From positions 92,604-156,603 of the forward strand of contig CAYRHJ010000038.1 of assembly GCA_964424105.1 (NCBI GenBank): a stretch of DNA of 64,000 bases, given 5' to 3'. The position numbers and the translations under genes are program-made. This DNA is from CAYRHJ01 sp964424105 (GTDB lineage Bacteria; Planctomycetota; Phycisphaerae; UBA1845). Under the pieces are notes generated by a model. It did no database searches, was not told where the DNA came from, and worked only from the letters and a program-made list of their open reading frames with translations. The number at the start of each line of letters is the position of its first letter. The first letter of the stretch is position 1. Positions 45,897-56,403 of the stretch are shown here, one piece after another.

Positions 45897-47876
45897 ATGA
45901 CATACGCGAATCCGGCGATGACGGGACGGCGATGCGCCACGGCGTTGATGAATGGATCAATGAGATTGGGACTGGCCATGCTGCCCATCGTTGCATGCCT
46001 GTCTGTGGCCCTATTCGCCGGCTGTAGCGCACCCCTGCCGCCCCCAATCACCGCGCAAGACGATGGCGACGACACGGACAATGAAACGCCCGTCATGCTG
46101 TTCGAAGCCGACGCGGACCCGGAGGTCGCCGCACTGCCCTTCGCAAACGACGAAATCCTAGCCAAGGTGCTCCCTGGTGCACGGGACGATGACCTTCTCG
46201 ATGCCTATTCCGCAGCCAACGCCACGCCCATCGAATCGCTGGAAGCCATTCAGCTCGTTGCGCTGCGTGTCGATCCCGACCAATTCGATCAAGCCGCGAC
46301 CGCCCTCGCCACCCATCCCGTTATCGAATCCGTTCACAAGAGCTACTTCTATGACGCGCAGATGCTTCCCGACGATTCCGAATTCAATCAACAGGATCAT
46401 TTCGACGCCATCAACGCCCCAGCCGCATGGGGCATTACCACCGGCGACGAAGACACAATCATCGCCATCCTTGACACCGGCGTGGAATCGGACCACCCCG
46501 ATCTACAGGCCAAGCTCGTCGACGGCTGGAATGTGTATGACGATGACGACAATACGCAGGACGTGATGGGTCACGGCACCTCCGTCGCGGGGGCAGCCGC
46601 AGCCATCACCGACAACGATCGAGGCATCGCGGGAGTCGCATGGGACAATCCCATCATGCCCATTCGCGTTTCCAGTGCCAGCGGGCGGGCATCCAGCCGC
46701 AATGTCGCCAAGGGCATCGTCTGGGCCGTCGATCATGGCGCCCGCCTGATCAACGCCAGCTTTGCACCGATGGGCGCTGATCAGATGGTGTTAGCCGCCG
46801 CCGAATACGCCCGAAACAGCGGCGCGATCGTGTTTATCAGCGCCGGCAACAACGGCAAGTTTTTTGAAGCCGATCGAAATGACAACGCTGTTTTCGTTGG
46901 CGCGATGGACCAGGACGGTGAATTGGCGTCATTTTCTGACACCGGAGATTTTGTCGATTTTGTCGCTCCCGGAACTCGCATCCGCACCACGTCAACCGGC
47001 GCGGGCTATCGCAACGTCAACGGAACGTCATTCGCCGCACCCATCACTGCCGGCGTCGCCGCCCTCGTCTGGTCCGTCAACCCTGCATTTCGACCGGCCA
47101 CCGTTGTCGAAATCCTGACCGATACCGCGACCGATCTTGGCACCCCAGGTCGCGACGAATTGCACGGTTTCGGCATCATCGACGCATTCGCCGCCGTGAC
47201 AGTAGCACTTGATTTTGTTGAACTGGAAGACGCCACTCCGCCGACGATCCGTTTTATTTCGCCGTCCGATAACACGACCGTAACCGGATCATTGAGAATC
47301 TCCGTCTCAGCTACTGATGCGAACAAGGTCGCGGATGTTGTGCTGATGTTGGACGATGAACCATTCGCTACTGATACGTCCGATCCGTTCGTGTTCACAC
47401 TGAACGCCCGCCATGTTTCGTCCGCTCGACATACGCTAACTATCGTGGCTACAGATACTTCCGGAAATCGTTCCGCCCCCCAAACAGTTGACATCATTGT
47501 GCAGGGTGGAACAAGCGGCGGCGGATCAGGAGGCGGTACTGACGGGGGCGGATCGGGCGGAAATACGGCTGGAATCGATGATGAGGCACAAGATCAACCG
47601 CCGCAAGTCGTCATCACGTCTCCGCAAGAAGGAACCAGTGTCAACACCAGCATAGCAATAATAAGTTCAGTAACAGATGATATTGGGTTGCGTGGCGTTG
47701 AAACACTGGTCGATGGTGTGCGGCAGCGATTCGATGTGTTAACCGGTACGGATCAAGTGGTTACGTTTGTCTGGAACGCAGCCACAACCCCGACCGGCAT
47801 TCACAGGATCACCATTCGCGCGGAAGATTCGTCCGGGAATATGTCGAGCGCGACTGTAACACTTTTCAAGGACTAG
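45897..47876 (+). CDS. S8-family (subtilisin-like) serine protease lipoprotein
   Basis: A 659-residue protein with lipobox LFAGC. An inhibitor-I9-like propeptide region (about 60-165) precedes the peptidase. The catalytic triad is Asp193 (ILDTGVESDHPDL), His226 (GHGTSVAG) and Ser378 (NGTSFAAP), with the oxyanion Asn in SAGNNG. After the domain come two Ig-like/Big_9 modules (TPPTIRFISPSDNTTV and PPQVVITSPQEGTSV) joined by a Gly/Ser-rich linker. ATG 45897 follows GGAGAG at 45885-45890. It should be anchored at a membrane and act on extracytoplasmic protein. No obvious substrate lies nearby. Confidence 0.93.
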   Translation: MTYANPAMTGRRCATALMNGSMRLGLAMLPIVACLSVALFAGCSAPLPPPITAQDDGDDTDNETPVMLFEADADPEVAALPFANDEILAKVLPGARDDDLLDAYSAANATPIESLEAIQLVALRVDPDQFDQAATALATHPVIESVHKSYFYDAQMLPDDSEFNQQDHFDAINAPAAWGITTGDEDTIIAILDTGVESDHPDLQAKLVDGWNVYDDDDNTQDVMGHGTSVAGAAAAITDNDRGIAGVAWDNPIMPIRVSSASGRASSRNVAKGIVWAVDHGARLINASFAPMGADQMVLAAAEYARNSGAIVFISAGNNGKFFEADRNDNAVFVGAMDQDGELASFSDTGDFVDFVAPGTRIRTTSTGAGYRNVNGTSFAAPITAGVAALVWSVNPAFRPATVVEILTDTATDLGTPGRDELHGFGIIDAFAAVTVALDFVELEDATPPTIRFISPSDNTTVTGSLRISVSATDANKVADVVLMLDDEPFATDTSDPFVFTLNARHVSSARHTLTIVATDTSGNRSAPQTVDIIVQGGTSGGGSGGGTDGGGSGGNTAGIDDEAQDQPPQVVITSPQEGTSVNTSIAIISSVTDDIGLRGVETLVDGVRQRFDVLTGTDQVVTFVWNAATTPTGIHRITIRAEDSSGNMSSATVTLFKD

Positions 47877-48589
47877 GTTTTGGGTGTCGAGGACACTGAA
47901 CCATGGTTCACAACGGCCAAGAGCAGGCAGGGCCGAATTATCTATAACCAAAGCGTTTGCCGAATGTTAGATAGGACTGTGGGTTTGGGCGCCGTGACCT
48001 TGACTTGTTTGGCATAGGTTGATACAAAGGGTGATAACACGAACAGAACTGTAGGGCGATCATCAGGACTTTTTTCCGAGGGGCGGTCCGTCAGACGGGG
48101 CATTGAATGTCTGACCAAAGTGGCGGGAAGTTGTTAAGATGATCTGGGATTGGGTGGCCTCGATGTGACTGAGGCATGTGGGGCGTAAGCCGATCCACGG
48201 AGGGTAGGCCCAAGGGGCGGCGATCGAGTCTTCGATGGTCGTCCGGATTGTCCGTAGCCGCCTGAAGTTTGAAGGCTACACATTCCGGGAATCGCTGGGC
48301 AAGGGGTGTGCAAAACCGAGTCAGGGCATTTCGTCAGAATGGCGATATATTTGCCCGAATGATTTACGAGGATGCCGCGGACCGGCCAAAGGTCGGTGTA
48401 TGGCATTTCTTGGGGGAGACGGTTCGATAACACCAAAACACCTGGGTTAAGATATCGAGCCGTGGGTCACCGTTCTTTTCGCGAGGAACATCGACTCATG
48501 ATCATCGATTGGTAATAGACCTACGACTTTAATTGCTGGTCCGTGCGTTGCATCCGCAACACGACGAAGCAAGCTGGGAGTCCGCTTTC
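47877..48589. other. Intergenic region upstream of the exopolysaccharide cluster
   Basis: About 710 bases. A few short reading frames exist but none is protein-like. It should hold the promoter of the polysaccharide cluster; I cannot point to it. Confidence 0.5.
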
Positions 48590-50620
48590 ATGCCGTCAGT
48601 CAGTTGGTACGCTCGTCGCCTCCGCTCCATGTCTGTGCCGGAGTTGGCTTGGCGATTGCGCCACGCGATTCAAAGCAAAGCCGACAAATGGTCGGCGGAA
48701 TCACGTCAAACGCCGCCCAGCTTGTCAAGCGTCATGAATGGCGAGGGCCAGGCGGGGATCATGCGCCGCCATCTATTCGGGGACGCCGTACAGGTGATGG
48801 CGTCGGCAAACCAGGGGCATTTGAAGCCGGAATGGAAGCAGGAGACGGTTCGGCGGGCGGAACTCCTGGCGGAACATGTCTTGCCATTATTTGACCTCGA
48901 GACTTGCTCACTGGGCAGTCCCGTCAATTGGAATTTCGAATACAAAGCGAACAGGACTGCGCCGCTGGTATTCGCGGCTGAGATTGATTATCGCGACCAT
49001 GACGTCACCGGGGATTGCAAGTTTGTCTGGGAGCCCAATCGGCATCACCACTGGGTCACCCTGGGACGTGCCTACCGATATACGGGCGACGAACGGTATG
49101 CCCGCGTGGTCGTGGAACAATGGGAAAGTTGGCTGCATCAATGTCCGTTTGGGATGGGCATGAATTGGCGTAGCCCGCTCGAATTGGGCATTCGCCTGAT
49201 CAATTGGGTGTGGGCGTTGGAACTGGTTCGAACTTCTCCCGAGCTTACTCCCGAGCGAATCGAGCGAATCGTCGCGACGATTTACCTTCACATTCGGGAA
49301 ATCACACGGAAGTACTCGCGATTCTCGTCGGCCAACAATCACCTGATTGGTGAGGCTGCGGGCGTGTACATCGCGTCCACCTACTGCCGGGGCCTGAAAA
49401 ACGCCCGTCGATGGCGCGAGGAGGCCAAGTCGATCCTGGAGGCGGAGATTCTACGACAAACATTTCCGGACGGCGGCACGCGCGAACAAGCGCTGGGATA
49501 CCAGACTTTTGTGCTCCAGTTCTTTCTGTTGTCGGCCTTGGCTGGACGAAATGATGGCGATTCATTCAGTGCGGAATACTGGCGTCGAATGGAAAAGATG
49601 TTTGAATTCCTGGCCACATTTGATGACGCCCGGGAATGGTCACCACTCTTCGGCGACAGCGACGACGGATACGTGTTAGATTTGGGGACGCCGCTGGGTC
49701 ATCCGCAGGCATGCCTGTCGATCGGTGCGGTCCTGTTTGAGCGCACCGACCTAGCTGCACACGCCGACGCGTTTCCGGAGGCGGCGTATTGGTTGCTGGG
49801 TGAACCAGCCGAGGCGTGTTTCGAAAAACTGAAAGCGGCGAAATCGTCTCGACCGGCTCGATCGTTGGCGCTGGAGCACACGGGATACTATGTCTTGCGA
49901 TGCGGACGAGGGTGCGGAACCGGGTCCATACGGGCCGTTTTTGATTGCGGAGAACTCGGATACGAGTCGATCGCCGCGCATGGGCATGCCGACGCATTAA
50001 GCCTCACTGTTCACCTTGACGGTTGGGATCTGATGGTCGATTCCGGGACGTTTGATTATTTCACGTATCCCGAATGGCGGACCTATTTTCGCAGCACTCG
50101 CGCACATAATACAGTGGAAATTGACGGGTTGGATCAGTCGGAAATGCTCGGCGCTTTTTTGTGGGGTCGAAAGGCCCGGTCTCGATGTCTCCACTGGGAA
50201 CCGAAAGCGGACGGTGGATGCGTGACGGGCGAGCACGACGGGTACCACGTTCTCGACGACCCGGTGACTCATCGACGCACGGTCCGGCTGAACGGCGATG
50301 CTCGTGAATTGACCATCACGGATCGACTGGAAGGTAAAAAGCGACATTCCGCCAGGGTGCTGTGGCATCTTTCGGAGTATTGTCGGATTGAAAAACGTGA
50401 TCAAAACGTCATTGAGGTGACCTGCGGTGACGTTGGGCGGGCGGTGATTGAAATGGATCCGAGGCTGCATGTTTCCGTGATTCACGGAGGCGAAGATCCT
50501 ATCATGGGATGGGTCAGTCGGGGATATCATCGCAAGACGCCGTCTTCGACGATCATCGGGAGTGTTGATTTTGACGGCCCGACGGAGTTTTCGACGGGAG
50601 TCGCGCTGGGTTGTTTGTAA
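48590..50620 (+). CDS. Heparinase II/III-family (alginate-lyase-like) protein
   Basis: A 676-residue protein: an (alpha/alpha) toroid in the N-terminal 400 residues (for example YKANRTAPLVFAAEIDYRD, NNHLIGEAAGVYIAS) and the antiparallel beta-sandwich of Heparinase_II/III C-terminal type from about 440 (ESIAAHGHADALSLTVHLDGWDLMVDSGTFDYF). The latter contains the AHGHADAL motif with the conserved His. Such proteins are common in exopolysaccharide clusters, where they degrade or edit the polymer. The start is ATG 48590, which gives the typical W-Y-x-R-R-L-R-x-M-S opening. There is no clear signal peptide. First gene of the cluster. Confidence 0.9.
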   Translation: MPSVSWYARRLRSMSVPELAWRLRHAIQSKADKWSAESRQTPPSLSSVMNGEGQAGIMRRHLFGDAVQVMASANQGHLKPEWKQETVRRAELLAEHVLPLFDLETCSLGSPVNWNFEYKANRTAPLVFAAEIDYRDHDVTGDCKFVWEPNRHHHWVTLGRAYRYTGDERYARVVVEQWESWLHQCPFGMGMNWRSPLELGIRLINWVWALELVRTSPELTPERIERIVATIYLHIREITRKYSRFSSANNHLIGEAAGVYIASTYCRGLKNARRWREEAKSILEAEILRQTFPDGGTREQALGYQTFVLQFFLLSALAGRNDGDSFSAEYWRRMEKMFEFLATFDDAREWSPLFGDSDDGYVLDLGTPLGHPQACLSIGAVLFERTDLAAHADAFPEAAYWLLGEPAEACFEKLKAAKSSRPARSLALEHTGYYVLRCGRGCGTGSIRAVFDCGELGYESIAAHGHADALSLTVHLDGWDLMVDSGTFDYFTYPEWRTYFRSTRAHNTVEIDGLDQSEMLGAFLWGRKARSRCLHWEPKADGGCVTGEHDGYHVLDDPVTHRRTVRLNGDARELTITDRLEGKKRHSARVLWHLSEYCRIEKRDQNVIEVTCGDVGRAVIEMDPRLHVSVIHGGEDPIMGWVSRGYHRKTPSSTIIGSVDFDGPTEFSTGVALGCL

Positions 50621-50846
50621 CGGACCTGTTAATCGGTGTCCCGTGGAAACATCGGTGTTGTGTATCGGATGCCACGGGTTTGGAAGGATGCCATGTGACC
50701 GATCGCGAAAGCGAGTGGGCGAGGTGTTTCATCCCGCTCGGGTTCAAAGGCGTCCAGTTTTGGATCGTGTTTTGGTCATATGGCGTTCGATTTGAGGTGA
50801 CTCAACGAATTCGAGCAATGATCGCTCGTTGTTATGAGATGGATGG

Positions 50847-52103
50847 GTGAAAGTAGCCATGAGACGAATGACGCAAGCGCCCCTAGCCGTCGAGAAGACG
50901 GACGCCGCGATTCAACAGGGGCGAGTGGAAACAGGGATCAGCAGTGGACCGCAAACAGGCATCGATGCCATGACGGACGTGATGGGGGTGATACTGGCAG
51001 GTACCCATGCTTGGGGGGCTTGTCAATTGGAACGCATCGGACCACGCGTCTTGTCTTCCATTGCCAATCGTCCGCTGATCATTCATTTATTGAATTGGTT
51101 CGCCGATTCCGGGGTCCGCCGGGTCAGCATTTGTGGGAACAGCGACACCGACGCCGTGCGCCGAAGTCTGACAAACGGGACAGCCAGTCGCTACATCCCG
51201 AGAGCATTGAAGATCGACTATTATGAAGACTTGGCCCCACGCGGTCCTGCGGGGTGTATTCGCGACGCCGGTTGCGCAGGCCGGGGCGATTCGTTGGTCG
51301 TGGTCGATGGGAGCATCATACCGCAGATGACCATTCAGCACCTCATGGAAGGACATGCCAGGACCGGAGCAGCCTTGACGGTGGTCGTCTCGAACGGCGA
51401 CGATGAAACGGCCAGCAATGGAGACGGACTGACGCCGACAGGAATTTACGCGATGGATCGCAGGGTGATGGAATTCATCCCGGCGCTGGGTTATCAGGAC
51501 ATCAAGGAAACGCTGATCCCGCAACTCCACAAGGCCGGGGTGGCTACGATGCCGCTGATGGACGCCCGCCCGACTCCTCGTGTCAACGGAGTTGACAGTT
51601 GTCTGGCGGTCAACGCCTGGTTTCTTATTGGAATGATGAACGATTCGGCGGGCTTTATGAGCCGTTATGGCTGCGACTATGACTTTTCGGGAGAATGCCG
51701 GGTTCACAAATCAGCGAGCGTGGACTCGACCGCCAAGCTGGTCGGTCCTATCCTAATAGATGAGGGGGCATGCATTGGGGCCAACGTAACGATCATTGGG
51801 CCGACAAGTGTCGGCGCTCGTTCGCAAATCCATGAATCGGCGGTGGTCTGCCGGTCGGCCATTTGGGATGATTGTGTGATCGGGCGTGGCGCTTCGCTCG
51901 ATCGTTGCATCGTGACGACCCGGTCCGAAGTCCAGGAAGAGTCGGTGTGGAGATACACCGTGTTTTCCGAAAACACCAGGCATGGCCCGCAAGTTGGTCG
52001 ATGGTTCGGGCCGCCCCCGGCTCCTAACGCGGTCCCGGTGCAGGCCGCCAAGCAGCGCAAGAAGATCGGATACAGCATGTTTTCAGGAACGCAAGGCCGA
52101 TAA
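50847..52103 (+). CDS. Sugar nucleotidyltransferase-like protein with hexapeptide tail
   Basis: A 418-residue protein. Residues about 45-240 resemble an NDP-sugar pyrophosphorylase (MGVILAGTHAWGACQLERIGPRVLSSIANRPLIIHLLNW). The LAG-x-G(T/S)-x-x-R signature is degenerate and the activating Arg/Lys is not obvious, so catalysis is doubtful. From about 285 to 370 a left-handed beta-helix of hexapeptide repeats follows (GPILIDEGACIGANVTIIGPTSVG). It may be a regulatory or inactive relative of mannose-1-phosphate or glucose-1-phosphate transferases. The Wzc gene starts 2 bases after its stop. Confidence 0.75.
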   Translation: MKVAMRRMTQAPLAVEKTDAAIQQGRVETGISSGPQTGIDAMTDVMGVILAGTHAWGACQLERIGPRVLSSIANRPLIIHLLNWFADSGVRRVSICGNSDTDAVRRSLTNGTASRYIPRALKIDYYEDLAPRGPAGCIRDAGCAGRGDSLVVVDGSIIPQMTIQHLMEGHARTGAALTVVVSNGDDETASNGDGLTPTGIYAMDRRVMEFIPALGYQDIKETLIPQLHKAGVATMPLMDARPTPRVNGVDSCLAVNAWFLIGMMNDSAGFMSRYGCDYDFSGECRVHKSASVDSTAKLVGPILIDEGACIGANVTIIGPTSVGARSQIHESAVVCRSAIWDDCVIGRGASLDRCIVTTRSEVQEESVWRYTVFSENTRHGPQVGRWFGPPPAPNAVPVQAAKQRKKIGYSMFSGTQGR

Positions 52104-52105
52104 CC

Positions 52106-54394
52106 ATGCCACAACCACACGATGATGCGATTGCCCGCCCGTTCGCAGCCGGTCCATCCCATGGGCTGGCTACGATCCGGGATCAGTCGCCGACGTTAAC
52201 GTCGTCGCACGAATCTGCGATGTCAACGACGATGATGCCCGCGGGTCTGCCTCCTTCGGCTCAATTTTCCATCGGGATGTTGTTGCGTATGAAGTGGCTG
52301 ATTCTGGGTGTGTTCGTGCTGGTTGCGGCGACGGCGATTCCGCTGATATGGCTTTTCGTGGTTCCGGAGTATCGGGCGACGGCGATGGTTCGAGTCGCGC
52401 CGGTGGTGCCGCGGCTTTTATATCAGTATGAAGAAACCGGGCTGGTGCCGTTGTACCAGTCCTATTTGCAGACGCAGGTTTCATTGATTCGTAGCCCGGT
52501 CATCCTCGAGCAGGTTCTAGACGATCGGGAAGTTCGGGAGACGGAGTGGTTTAAGAACCCTCCCAAACCGTTGTTGGGTTCCAACCTGCCGGCATTGCAG
52601 CGCTTGATCAAGTGTACGGCTGTTGCACCTCGTCAGGGCACGGAGCTGATCAACGTTTCCGTGGGGGACAAGAACGCGAGCGACGCCCAGATCATCGTCA
52701 ACAAGATCGTCCGCCAATATGAGAATTACGCCAGCACCGCGGAGGAAAAGAAGGAAGAGTTGAGGTTTCAGGTGTTGACCGACAAGCAGGCGGAGCTGCG
52801 AGATCAGATAGAAGGCAAGATTCGTACCAAGAGCCTGCTGGAAAGCAAACTAGGCACGTCCGAGCCTACGGAGATTCGAACGCGTGTGGCGGACCGATTG
52901 GTGGCGCTGGAACAGGAACGAGAAGACCTGAATCTCGAAAAAGAGCTGAACCAGTGGCGAATTGATTACCTGGCAGCCGCGATCGACTTGATGGATGCCG
53001 AGGTCGGTTCGGACGAGGCTGCGGAGGAGTCCGGCGCGTCCAAGGATCCGACGGAGCAAGATGCGCGATATCGCGGTGACGCGATTTGGCGTCTGCGACA
53101 GGCGAATTACGAAGAAGCCAAGCTGGAAGCGGAATTGGGTCGCGACCATTTCGGCGATCATCACCCCACGATGAAGCAGCTCAAAGCTCGGGCCACGCAC
53201 ATGGAGACGCTTTTGGTTGAGCGTGAGCGGGAACTGGATGATCCACGCTTCGCGCCCGTTGTGGTGCAGCCCGACGGTTCGGCGGTGACGGCCGACGCGT
53301 ATAACCCCGACACGCTACAGCGCTCCTTGGCGGAGGCGGATTTTCGAAAGGAACAACTCAGCGGGGCGATCGATAACCAGAAGAAACGTGTCGACGACGT
53401 GAATCAGAAAGCCCAAACGATCGAGCGATTGGACGACGAGATTGTCCAACTCCGCGATCAACTCGATGACGTGAGTCAGCGATTGAATGTCCTGCGCATC
53501 GAGAAGAAGGGGAAGGAATTGGGCCGGGTGAGCATCGCCGCGACGGCGGTCTTGCCGGTCGAACCGTCCAGCGATCGCCGGGCCCTGTTGACCATCGTGG
53601 CGTTCGCCGCTGCCTTTGCGTCCGCGGTGGGGTTGGCGTTTTTGAAGGGCATGCTCGATCCGTCCGTGCGGGAGGCGCAGGACGTGCGGGCGACCGTTCG
53701 TATTCCGTTCCTCGGTGTTTTGCCGCGGGTCGAATTTGATTGCAAGTCGATGGACGACTCTGCGCCGGAAGTCCGGGAGTGCATGAGGATGGTCCGGACG
53801 GCGCTGTTGGATCGTCTGGGAGCTTCCGGTGGGCGAACGGTCGCGGTCACCAGCCCGGGGCCGCAATCCGGCAAGACCAGCGTCTCGATGTTGTTGGCGA
53901 AAAGCCTGGCCCGTGCCGGAAAGCGGGTTTTGCTGGTTGACGCCGATTTACGTCAAAGGCGACTGTCTGAGCAGATGGGTGTCGCTTCCAACCAGGGACT
54001 TACTGATGTATTGAGCGGACGGGTCAACCATTCGGAAGCGATCGTCGCGTCCTCCGTGGATCGTGTAGACTTGCTCCCGTCGGGAAAAAAGGTATCAGAA
54101 GGTGAGTCGGAATTGATGGCCAACGGAGTTTTCAAGAAATCCATCGATCATTGGAAAGAAACGTACGATTTTGTACTATTCGATAGCGCTCCGGTGTTGC
54201 CGGTGGCTGACGCTCGGATTTTGGCGAGTCAGGTGGATGGGACCATTTTAACGCTTCGATCGGCGTTTAGCCGTCGGGCGGAGGCGGTGGAGGCGATCGA
54301 TTTGTTGGGTGCTGCGGGCGGCAAGACGATCGGTACGATCCTGGTAGGCGTGGAACCGAATCTTATCTACGGTTATGGTGACACAGCCTACTAA
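52106..54394 (+). CDS. Wzc-like polysaccharide co-polymerase and tyrosine autokinase
   Basis: A 762-residue bacterial tyrosine kinase controlling exopolysaccharide chain length. An N-terminal transmembrane helix (about 65-90) and Wzz domain precede a long periplasmic coiled coil (about 200-460). A second helix lies at about 485-510. The cytoplasmic CpsD-like domain has Walker A GPQSGKTS near residue 585, Walker A' LLVDADLR near 610 and FDSAPVLPVADAR. The C-terminus ends with only three tyrosines (IYGYGDTAY), a much shorter cluster than in E. coli Wzc. ATG 52106 is chosen; ATG 52220 would remove 38 polar residues. Confidence 0.93.
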   Translation: MPQPHDDAIARPFAAGPSHGLATIRDQSPTLTSSHESAMSTTMMPAGLPPSAQFSIGMLLRMKWLILGVFVLVAATAIPLIWLFVVPEYRATAMVRVAPVVPRLLYQYEETGLVPLYQSYLQTQVSLIRSPVILEQVLDDREVRETEWFKNPPKPLLGSNLPALQRLIKCTAVAPRQGTELINVSVGDKNASDAQIIVNKIVRQYENYASTAEEKKEELRFQVLTDKQAELRDQIEGKIRTKSLLESKLGTSEPTEIRTRVADRLVALEQEREDLNLEKELNQWRIDYLAAAIDLMDAEVGSDEAAEESGASKDPTEQDARYRGDAIWRLRQANYEEAKLEAELGRDHFGDHHPTMKQLKARATHMETLLVERERELDDPRFAPVVVQPDGSAVTADAYNPDTLQRSLAEADFRKEQLSGAIDNQKKRVDDVNQKAQTIERLDDEIVQLRDQLDDVSQRLNVLRIEKKGKELGRVSIAATAVLPVEPSSDRRALLTIVAFAAAFASAVGLAFLKGMLDPSVREAQDVRATVRIPFLGVLPRVEFDCKSMDDSAPEVRECMRMVRTALLDRLGASGGRTVAVTSPGPQSGKTSVSMLLAKSLARAGKRVLLVDADLRQRRLSEQMGVASNQGLTDVLSGRVNHSEAIVASSVDRVDLLPSGKKVSEGESELMANGVFKKSIDHWKETYDFVLFDSAPVLPVADARILASQVDGTILTLRSAFSRRAEAVEAIDLLGAAGGKTIGTILVGVEPNLIYGYGDTAY

Positions 54395-54538
54395 GATTTG
54401 GAACGCTTAACATTTTCACTGCCAGGGCCGCGAGGGAGCGGTCCCCTTGCCTATTCGAATGGCAGGACGGCCGTTGTGTTAAGCGCTCTTAAGTTTCGCC
54501 CCGAGCGTTAACCAGACAGCCTCGAATCGCGTAAACAC

Positions 54539-56347
54539 GTGCAAATCATTCCCATTGTTTTGGATCTTCGCCCTGGCTACCTCGACGGCGCTTCGGCTGG
54601 TGAATCGCTTTTGTCCCTGCCGCTCGGCACGGGCTCCGTTTTTGGCGAATTGTCGTCATGGCTGCTCCATTCGGGCTGCACCGGCCTGAGCGTGCTACCG
54701 ACCTTTCAGCCGGATGTTCAGTACGTCGAGCGGATTCAAACCGTTGCTCCGCCCAATACGAGAATCGTCGGCGCCGACGTGTTGGCCAACCTCATTCACG
54801 ATCACGAGCCTTCGGACTTGCTTCTCGTAGTTGATCCCCGCTATTGGCCGCTAAGCGGATTGGAATTCGGCTCGCTTTTGACGGACGATCGGGAACCGGG
54901 ATGGGCTGTGCACGGGGTGGCCATGGCTTCCGCGGGACGGGGCGCCAAGGAATACGTCCATTGTGACGACAGTGGGCGAATCCGTCGAATCAGCCGGTAT
55001 TACGATCAAGTAACCCACCTGCAAATCAAAGCGGTGTCCTATTCCGTCGTTCCGTTGGCGTCTTGCGAAAAAATCCGATTGCGGTCATTGGCGGAGTTTC
55101 GCGCGGCGCTCGCTAAGCGTGGCGTTCTGAGTCGAGATGTTCCGATCCAATCAGCCGTTGTCGACCTGTCGGACTCAGCGGGATTCCTGACCTTGAGCGA
55201 ACAGCAGATTCTGGCTCACGTTTGCGATCGCGCACCCTACGGATTTGTGTTGCAAGAGAACGGCGTCCTTGTGGCCGATCAACACGAAATCCACGAATCA
55301 GCCAAGATCATCGGGCCTGTCATTGTGCAAGACGGCGTTTGCATTGAAAAAGACGCCATTGTCGTGGGACCTAGCGTTTTGGGTGCCGCAAGCCGTATTT
55401 CCAAAGGTGCGACGGTGGCCCAGTCGGTCCTTGCTTGCGGGGCCATCGTACCCGCGGGACACATGATTCGGCAGAATATCGCCGTTGGAATCGAGGGTGC
55501 TGGGTTTCAAGCGACGTTGAATCGCGAAGGGAGGCGGGACCCCTGGCCTGTGGTGCAGGATGACGCGATTCGGCTGTTGGCGGATGCGTCCGCAGCCGGG
55601 GGTGTAGGCCATTTTCAGTCGGATTATCCCAGGTTCAAGCTGATCGCCGACGTGGCGTTGGCGGGCATATCATTGGTTTTGCTGGCCCCCCTATTCGCGA
55701 TCGTCGCGCTCTTGATCAAGCTGGACTCCCGTGGGCCTGTGTTCTTCGGCCACCAGCGCGAGGGCAAGGACGGTGACGTTTTTCGGTGCCTCAAGTTTCG
55801 GACCATGTGTGCCGATGCACATCTTCAACAACGGCGACTTTACAACACAAATGCACTCGACGGACCGCAATTCAAGCTGCATAATGACCCGCGCGTCACG
55901 CGGGTAGGAACTTGGCTGCGGGCGACGAACATTGACGAGCTGCCGCAGCTCATCAACGTCTTTTTGGGGCAGATGAGTCTCGTCGGCCCCAGGCCATCTC
56001 CATTCCGCGAAAACCAGATCTGCGTGCCGTGGCGGCGGGCCAGACTTTCCGTGCGACCGGGAATTACAGGTCTGTGGCAGATTTGCCGAGATCAGCGGTC
56101 AGAGGGAGATTTCCATCAATGGATCGCATACGACATCCTGTACGTTCGAAACCTTTCGTTTTGGCTGGACATCAAGATTCTGGTAGCCACCGCGTTAACG
56201 CTGGGTGGACTTTGGAACGTCCCCCCAAACTGGTTGGTCCGCCAGGAACGCGGATTTCCCAGGCAGTCGCCCGATGGCCGGACCGGCCAGAAGAAATCTC
56301 CCCAAACCCCGTCACAACGCGATGGCAAGTTGGCCAGCGTCCGATAA
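54539..56347 (+). CDS. Fusion of nucleotidyltransferase/hexapeptide module and polyprenyl-phosphate sugar transferase
   Basis: A 602-residue protein. Residues 1-240 look like a weak, degenerate nucleotidyltransferase-like domain, and 250-320 form hexapeptide repeats (IIGPVIVQDGVCIEKDAIVVGPSVLG). From about 365 a bacterial sugar transferase domain follows: a membrane helix (LIADVALAGISLVLLAPLFAIVALLIKLDSRGPVFF), then FRCLKFRTM, a DELPQLINVFLGQMSLVGPRPS signature and PGITGLWQ. This is the WcaJ/EpsL-type initiating transferase that loads the first sugar-phosphate on undecaprenyl phosphate. The N-terminal module replaces the usual polytopic CoA-binding-like region. GTG 54539. Confidence 0.88.
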   Translation: MQIIPIVLDLRPGYLDGASAGESLLSLPLGTGSVFGELSSWLLHSGCTGLSVLPTFQPDVQYVERIQTVAPPNTRIVGADVLANLIHDHEPSDLLLVVDPRYWPLSGLEFGSLLTDDREPGWAVHGVAMASAGRGAKEYVHCDDSGRIRRISRYYDQVTHLQIKAVSYSVVPLASCEKIRLRSLAEFRAALAKRGVLSRDVPIQSAVVDLSDSAGFLTLSEQQILAHVCDRAPYGFVLQENGVLVADQHEIHESAKIIGPVIVQDGVCIEKDAIVVGPSVLGAASRISKGATVAQSVLACGAIVPAGHMIRQNIAVGIEGAGFQATLNREGRRDPWPVVQDDAIRLLADASAAGGVGHFQSDYPRFKLIADVALAGISLVLLAPLFAIVALLIKLDSRGPVFFGHQREGKDGDVFRCLKFRTMCADAHLQQRRLYNTNALDGPQFKLHNDPRVTRVGTWLRATNIDELPQLINVFLGQMSLVGPRPSPFRENQICVPWRRARLSVRPGITGLWQICRDQRSEGDFHQWIAYDILYVRNLSFWLDIKILVATALTLGGLWNVPPNWLVRQERGFPRQSPDGRTGQKKSPQTPSQRDGKLASVR

Positions 56348-56403
56348 TCTCCAACGCCACATCTAATCGTTCTGTCGCCGCCCATCGGCCAATCGCTTCT
56401 TTC

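Noticed and set aside
48134..48436. 100-residue minus-strand reading frame before the polysaccharide cluster
   Set aside because: No ribosome-binding site, Pro/Ser/Arg-rich composition and no motif.
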